A stretch of DNA of 64,000 nucleotides from contig SADC01000927.1 in the NCBI GenBank assembly GCA_004194705.1, forward strand, positions 62,001 to 126,000, read 5' to 3'. Shown here piece by piece: positions 55,729 to 64,000 of this stretch; within the stretch, counting starts at the first letter, position 1, and the number at the start of each line of letters is the position of its first letter. Origin of the DNA: Ditylenchus dipsaci. Its lineage: Eukaryota; Nematoda; Chromadorea; Rhabditida; Anguinidae. The position numbers and the translations under genes were made by a program. Below the pieces are notes generated by a model. That model was given only the letters and a program-made list of their open reading frames with translations. It was not told where the DNA came from and ran no database searches.

Positions 55729-56354
55729 ACAAATTGCACAAATTTTAGCTTCCACGATTAGACAAATAGACACCTTGTAGCTAATCTCTCCAAATACCAA
55801 AATCATCATGTAACAAAAGCGTTTGCCGTACACACTCATTTGGCCGCCAATATTACCAAATTTGTTGTTGCTTAATTGCTGTTGTTTATTGGTTGTTAAT
55901 TACTTGATTCGGGACACGGACGTTTCTTTCTCAGAGCGTTTCGTTTTCTGCCTCGTCCTCGTCTAGATATAACCGAAAATTGATTTTTTGTTCAAAAAAA
56001 CAAAGTAAATCCAATTAAACAAGTACCCAGATCAACGTGGCCAGATGCGAAAACTTTAAAGCAGGATTCTGATCTCGAACAGCAGGATTTTGAAACGAAA
56101 AATCTGCGAAATTAGGAATGAATATATTTATTCGCATAACAACGATAAACATCAGGAAACATCACAAATCATTTCTCACTAACTCACTCGTGAATCTGAG
56201 CAAGACTCCCGATGATTATATGCATATAGAGTCTTTTTCCCCTTAAGTACCCTCTATTAACTACCTACAAGTAAGTGCGGCCATATAAGTGATAACTGCG
56301 TATGAAGCCAAACTTCAATACATGGTACGCGTTCACCGTCACATTTTGTGAACA
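55729..56354. other. Intergenic, nothing recognised
   Basis: Probably 3' flank of the preceding gene. No feature seen. Confidence 0.35.
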
Positions 56355-56362
56355 ATATAACA

Positions 56363-58611
56363 GGCGGGGGTTTATTCAACAGACGGAAAATTCAAAAAGC
56401 GGATAATTTAACAGTGCATAATTCAACAGCCGGATTTTTCAAAAAAAAAGCCAGACAATTCAACAGCGGACAATTCAAAAAGCGGATAATTCAACAGTGG
56501 ATTATTTTTATTCAACAGTCGGAGTTTTCGCCAATAATTGTTTTAACCGAATCCTTGACATCGTATCGAGCTAGAATTTTTCAGGATCTATAGAAATAGC
56601 CGAGAGGACACATCCTGAACAAAATCAGCTCGACAAGTTGTCAAAAAGTGGGTTATAACAATTGTTGACGAAAACTCCGACCGTTGAATTATCCGCTTTT
56701 TAAAATTTTCCGTTTGTTGAATAAACCATAGTGTGACAAATCGATAAATTTATCGATTTCGATAAAATGGCCTTTGGCGTTATGTCATAAATGTCATAGC
56801 AAAAATCGATAAAAAATCGATAACATCTTTTATCGATTTCGATAAAATCAAATTTCTTTCAAACAACAGGGGGACCAAGGCAGTTTTTAGGGTTTTCTTT
56901 CGAAAACTTTTAGATTGTGTCCGAGTCACCCCAAATCACTCAAAACCACCCAAACCACCCCAAATCACCCAGAATCACCCAAACATCCATGAATATCCAC
57001 GTGGATGACATGAAAATCGAAAAATATTAAAAATCTGGACCAAACCATCTTATAATATGCAAAATCGTGTGGTCAATTGTGTTTGATAAGACAAAAACTT
57101 TGAGTTCACCTACCAAAAATCTCAAAACCTGGGGTAGGTACCGCCTAGTCCATGCGGGTAAAAAATAAAAAATCAATTTAAATCCAAAACAAACCATCCT
57201 ATCATATGCAAAATCGTGCGATGAATCGTGTTTGATAAGATCGAAATTTCGAGTTTACCTACCAAACCCCAAAACTTGGGTTAGGTACCGCCTGGTTCAG
57301 GTAGGTGTCCACCTGGATGACCAGAAAATTTTGAATCGCACTTTTTATCTTATCAAAACTGATTCTTCACCTGGCCAGACAGATGGCCAGAACGAGAAAA
57401 GGAAAAGTGCGAGTGAGAGTAAAAGAGCTCTATTGGGGACTTAGCTTGAACCAATCAAACCAAGTGGTCGTCCACTTGGATCAATTTTTTTTACGTTTTT
57501 CATGTACCAAAACCTGTTTTCTGGACTAACTCGGGCATGCTAAAGATGGTTTGACAGTGCTAAAATGCCGTTTTCTCGAGTATTTTTCGAGTATTGGGAA
57601 ATAATAGATTTTACCAAAACTCGAAAAATACCCGAGAAAACGGCATTTTACTATTATCGAACCATCTTCAGCACGCTCGAATTAGTCCAGGAAACAGGTT
57701 TAAGAACCCGAAAAAGTAAAAAAAAATTGCTCCAACTGGACGACCATTTGGTTTGGTTGGTTTAAGCTAAGTCTCCAATGGAGCTCTTTCAATCGCACTC
57801 TCAGTCTCACTCTCGCTTTCACTTGCACTATCACTTTTCTCATTTGATTTGTCTGGCCAGGTAAAATATCAGTTTTGATAAGACAAAAAGTGAGATTCAA
57901 ATTTTCAGATCATCCAGGTGGATATCCACCTGGACCAGGCGGTACCTAGCCACGGTTTTGAGGTTTTGGTTGGTAAACTCGAAATTTCGATCTTATCAAA
58001 CACGATTCACCGCACGATTTTGCATATGATAGGATAATTTGTTTTTAATTTAAATTAATTTTTATTTTTTAGGTCATCCACGTGGATGGTACCAACCCCA
58101 GGTTTTGAGGTTTTTGGTAGGTGAATTCAAAGTTTTTGTCTTATCAAACACAATTGACCACACGATTTTACATATGATAGCATGGTCTATTTTTTGAATT
58201 TTTAAAAATATTGATTATTCTGGTCAACCAGGTCGATACCCACCTGGACCAGGCGGTACCTACCCTGGGTTTTGGGTTTCGGTAGGTGAACTCAAAGTTT
58301 TGGTCTCATCAAACCCAGCTCACCACACGATTTGCATATTATAAGATGGTTTGGTCTAGATTTTTCATATTTTTCGATTTTCATGTCATTCACGTGGATG
58401 GTTTGGGCTGATTTTGGATGGTTTTGAGTGATTTGGGGTGGCTCGGGCACAATCTAAAATTTTCAAAAAAAACCTAAAAAATACTTTGGTGCCCCTGTTG
58501 TTTGAAAGAAACTTGATTTTATCGATTTCTTTAAATAATTCTCGTTAGAGTCTATTTTATCGAAATCGATAAATTTATCGATTTGTCACACCATGGAATA
58601 AACCCCCCGCC
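56363..58611. mobile_element. hAT-like element containing a 1.87-kb hAT-like palindrome
   Basis: Exact duplication ATATAACA (56355-56362, 58612-58619), ends GGCGGGGGTTTATTCAAC and GAATAAACCCCCCGCC. The ~370-bp original is itself palindromic (AATTCAAAAAGCGGATAATT arms) and was split eight bases from its right end by 56727-58595. Confidence 0.92.
56727..58595. mobile_element. 1.87-kb hAT-like near-perfect palindrome
   Basis: Exact duplication GAATAAAC (56719-56726, 58596-58603). Ends CATAGTGTGACAAATCG and CGATTTGTCACACCATG. Arms of ~870 bases meet near 57620 at a hairpin of GTTTTCTCGAGTATTTTTCG. The arms contain ATCGATAAATTTATCGAT, CACCTGGACCAGGCGGTACC and GTGGTCGTCCACTTGG; the last recurs in 61270-63014. 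Confidence 0.93.
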
Positions 58612-58795
58612 ATATAACATACACTATAAACGAGCGGCCTGGCGAACGTTTAACTAAAGGTTTATCAATGATAATATATGACAAACAGTTACATGTTATA
58701 TTTCATGGGTCGATTATTCCGACACCTGACCCGGATACTCGACCATACATCAATAATAAGGACAGAAAATGAATCGAAGATATCAAAAGTAACAC

Positions 58796-58801
58796 TTTAT
58801 T
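58796..58801 (-). terminator. Poly(A) signal of the helicase gene
   Basis: AATAAA on the minus strand, about 100 bases after the helicase stop codon. Confidence 0.6.
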
Positions 58802-58904
58802 TTGGCAATGCTCATCATCACAAAAGATAAGGAGTAATTATGAAGAGAACATTGCAAACGTGGAATAACAACAACAAACGGAAGATTATAAGATGCTAGG
58901 GAAT

Positions 58905-60941
<2,037 letters not shown>

Positions 60942-61269
60942 TTTGCTTTTTCGCTGAAACGATTGTTGCACGGACAAAATAAGCACTCTATCTGAAAGTA
61001 GTTTCCGAGTTTAATTCCATCATTTACAGGAAAATCGTAACTGACACAACGAAAATTCTAAAATTTTTAAGGCTCTATTTATTTCTGTCTCAACTTGAGA
61101 ATCTCAAGTTACTCTCTCCGCCCCCACATCAAACTTTGATGCTTATAAAAACGTAAACAAAAAAGAGCATTACGTATGCAACAGCGTTAAAAAACCTAAC
61201 GAAACAACTTAGACAATACAAATAGTTGTCGTGCTGAAACAAAATTCATTTTGAATTACCAAAATCTTA
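60942..61269. other. Upstream of the helicase gene
   Basis: Presumed promoter side; no specific element is recognised. Confidence 0.35.
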
Positions 61270-63014
61270 GGCTGTACCCCGAAATTTAAGCGGCATTTTG
61301 CTAAGTGGTCGATTTGCTAAGCGGTCGTTTTGCCAAGAATTTTTTTTGCTAAGCGACAAATTGCTAAGAATTTTTTTGTTAAAGCGCCCATTTTGCTAAG
61401 AATTTTTTTGTTAAGGCGCCCATTTGTTAAGAATTTTTTTGCTAAGGCATTCTTTGACGCTACTGGCTTATACCCCCCCCCCAAAAAAGCTACTTTCTTA
61501 TACCCCCCCCCCCAAAATCGGACCTACTGTCATATACCCCCCCCCCCCAAAAAACCCCCCAAAAGCGCCCATTCTTTTTCTTAAATCCCGATTTGCTAAG
61601 AACTTTTCTACCTTTCTGAACTTTCTCTTTTTCTCAATGTTCTGATAGGGGATTGGACATTTTTCCGACGGACATTTTTCCGCCGACATTTTTTTTGTTT
61701 CTTACTGATTTCAACGTGGTATCTAGGTAATTGATATTTTCAGATTGTGTCCAAACTACCACAAACCATCCTAAACCACCCAAAGTACCACCCTAAATAC
61801 CAAACCAAACCCAAACCTAAAAAATTAAATTTCTTAAAAATAAAAATAAGCCATTTTTCTAACTTAAATTGTGTGGGGAATTGGGTTTGTCAAGCCCAAA
61901 GTTGCGATTTTACACACTCCAACTTCAATACCTGGTGTAGGTATCACCTGACCAGGTGGATGCCCACCTGGATGTCTTAAAAATGAAATAGTTCATTTGA
62001 ATAAAAAAAAATCTATTTTTCTAACCAAAAAAAATTGTGATAATTGGACTTGATGAGACCAAAAGTGCGATTTCACCTACCCGATCCCAAATCTAGGGTT
62101 GAGTACCACCTGGACAGGTTGTTATCCAGGCAACTCAAGAGTAGGGGTATATTTACCAAATGACCTGAAAGGTCAAACGTTAGTCTTTTTATATCTGAAA
62201 TTATGGTAAAAAATAAAGTGTGCACCCAGGTGGATTCGAACCAGCATCCTCGGCGGTGGCTATCCAAGTGGTCGTCCACTTGGATCAAAAATTTTTTTTT
62301 ACGTTTTCGGTTTCCAAATCATTTTTTCTGCACTAATTCGAGCACCCTGAAAATGGTTTGACAGTGGTAAAATTACGTTTTATCAAGAAATTTTTGAGTT
62401 ATCGTGAATTCTTGATTTTGATAAATCAATCGTTAGCAATAACTCTAAATTTATCGATAAAACGTGATTTTACCACTGTCAAACCATCTTCAGCATGCTC
62501 GAATTAGTGCAGAAAAATTGTTTTGGAACCGAAAACGTAAAAAAATTTTTGATCCAAGTGGACGACCACTTGGATAGCCACCGCCGAGGATGCTGGTTCG
62601 CATCCACCTGGGTGCATACCTTTTTATCGTAATTTTGAGTGTTTGAGTGGTGTAGAGGTCCATATACTCATCACCAAAGTTACTGGTTCGAATCCCTCTG
62701 AATGCAATGAGTCCAGAGTAGAGGACCCCGATTAAAATTAAACCGCTTTCAGAACACAATTTTGGATTGAATCGTTTGGGTTTTACGGTCTGTACCCCGA
62801 AATTAAACCGAACTGAAGAAGATGTAGCTTAACAAACAAATCTTTATCAAAACAACTACTTAGCAAAAAAATTCTTAGCAAAACGACCATTTAGCAAATT
62901 GGCGCTTAAATTGTGAATTCTTAGCAAATTCGCGCTTAAATTTTTTTCTTAGCAAAACGACCGCTTAGCAAATCGACCACTTAGCAAATCGCCGCTTAAA
63001 TTCGGGGTACAGCC
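61270..63014. mobile_element. 1.75-kb hAT-like palindrome with tRNA-like segments
   Basis: Exact duplication AAATCTTA (61262-61269, 63015-63022). Ends GGCTGTACCCCGAA and TTCGGGGTACAGCC. The outer arms repeat AAATTCTTAGCAAA or its complement. The inner arms (62260-62590) share GTGGTCGTCCACTTGGATC with 56727-58595. B-box-like GGTTCGAATCC lies at 62685-62695, and a complement at about 62230-62245. Confidence 0.92.
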
Positions 63015-63089
63015 AAATCTTACGATGCGTCCTACATTTCTTTTGGCTGTAGGTGAAGTTATGAAAAGCACAGTGTCAGGCTAATAATA

Positions 63090-63152
63090 TGAGTAGCCCA
63101 GTGGTAATGTGCTGATGTAGTCCGAACGTGGTCGAGTTCGATCCAACACAGA
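63090..63152 (+). repeat. tRNA-like (possible SINE head)
   Basis: An A-box-like TAGCCCAGTGG (63094-63104) is followed 26 bases later by a B-box-like GGTCGAGTTCGATCC (63130-63144), the spacing of a tRNA promoter. No full cloverleaf could be drawn, so a tRNA-derived repeat is more likely than a tRNA gene. Confidence 0.4.
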
Positions 63153-63241
63153 GTAAAGCTTTTTATATAAAATGACAAATTTGTATTCAAAATAATACTT
63201 GTTTGAATCTAAATGGTCCCCGCCTTTTGCGAATTTGAAAT

Positions 63242-63940
63242 GGGTAAAACGGAATTTTGCAGCTAATTCTCGTAATTTCGCAGCTAATTCTCGTAATTTT
63301 GCAGCTAATTTTTTTTGCAGCTAATTCTCGTAATTTTGCAGCTAATTCTCGTAATTTTGCAGCAAATATGAGTGAATTTTGCGGGAATTCGAATTTCCTA
63401 GTCAAAAGATGACTTGGATCGCTCAGAATCCAGCCGGAGTGGTCAGAAGCCCCTGAAAGTTGGTTTTTTGGGGGTTTACTAAAAGGGGGGGGGTAAACTT
63501 TTTGCGAAAATTCGATTGGGCGGATCAGAATTCCGGTCCGATCGGCTTAATCGCTCAGAATTTCAGGTTTATGACGGTTTGGAGTGGTTCAGGGCGGAAT
63601 TTTGAGCGATTAAGCCGATCGGACCCGAAATCTGATCCGCTAAATCGATTTTTCTCGAAAAGTTTACCCCCCCCCCCTTCAGTAAACCCCCAAAAAACCA
63701 ACTTTCAGGGGCTTCTGACCATCCGGGCTGGGATGCTGAGCGATCCAAGTCATCATTTGACTAGGAACTCGAATTCCCGCAAAATTCACTCATATTTGCT
63801 GCAAGATTACACGAATTTGCTGCAAAATTACGAGAATTAGCTGCAAAATTACGAGAATTAGCTGCAAAAAAAATTAGCTGCAAAATTACGAGAATTAGCT
63901 GCAAAATTACGAGAATTAGCTGCAAAATTCCGTTTTACCA
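63242..63940. mobile_element. hAT-like palindrome with CAGCTAATTCTCGTAATTTT repeats
   Basis: Exact duplication TTTGAAAT (63234-63241, 63941-63948). Ends GGGTAAAACGGAATTTTGC and GCAAAATTCCGTTTTACCA. The arms start with several copies of a ~20-base GCAGCTAATTCTCGTAATTT unit; inner arms match 49835-50581. Confidence 0.9.
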
Positions 63941-64000
63941 TTTGAAATTGCCCGTGTAACGCGCTGGTATGCCCCTTTAACTCAATTTCAAGACCAAAAA

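Noticed and set aside
62640..62712. tRNA gene
   Set aside because: A good B box is present, but no acceptor stem or complete cloverleaf could be formed and it lies inside a transposon.

Overview
The window is animal nuclear DNA, AT-rich, with intron-dense genes. It is most likely from a nematode. Three observations point that way. The protein kinase C resembles the nematode TPA-1 type. Several start codons lie a few bases after a TTTTAG/TTTCAG acceptor with no visible upstream exon, as expected with spliced-leader trans-splicing. The introns are GT-AG and mostly short unless filled with repeats. The species cannot be named from sequence alone.

Genes left to right. 8.9-16.5 kb, + strand: a novel-type protein kinase C (C2-like, pseudosubstrate, C1A, C1B, kinase), with a small LEA-like gene on the opposite strand inside one intron. 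21.1-32.5 kb, +: an F-box/leucine-rich-repeat gene. 35.0-32.5 kb, -: a neuropeptide precursor with a somatostatin/allatostatin-C-like Cys loop, ending 22 bases from the F-box gene. 49.3-48.8 kb and 48.1-46.1 kb, -: mitochondrial ribosomal protein mL42, then the octanoyltransferase LIPT2. 51.7-52.7 kb, +: TRMT112. 54.8-55.7 kb, +: an unrecognised coiled-coil protein. 60.9-58.9 kb, -: a DDX5/Dbp2-type RNA helicase. These are mostly housekeeping or signalling genes and form no single pathway.

The rest is dominated by non-autonomous DNA transposons, nearly all built as long inverted repeats. At least eighteen have an exact 8-bp target-site duplication (hAT-like). Others are flanked by TTAA (piggyBac-like), TA (pogo/Tc1-like) or TTA (Harbinger-like). 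Many are nested, up to three deep, and many lie in introns of the genes above. Two palindromes hold coding sequence in the loop: an intact two-exon 95-codon gene with its own splice acceptor and poly(A) signal (44933-46038), and a cysteine-rich reading frame broken by frameshifts (1071-2726). No transposase was recognised.

Reading frames of several conserved genes are broken by single-base gains or losses, about half of them exactly at splice junctions. Sequence error is the simplest explanation, but it needs checking. No rRNA, convincing tRNA or CRISPR array was seen.
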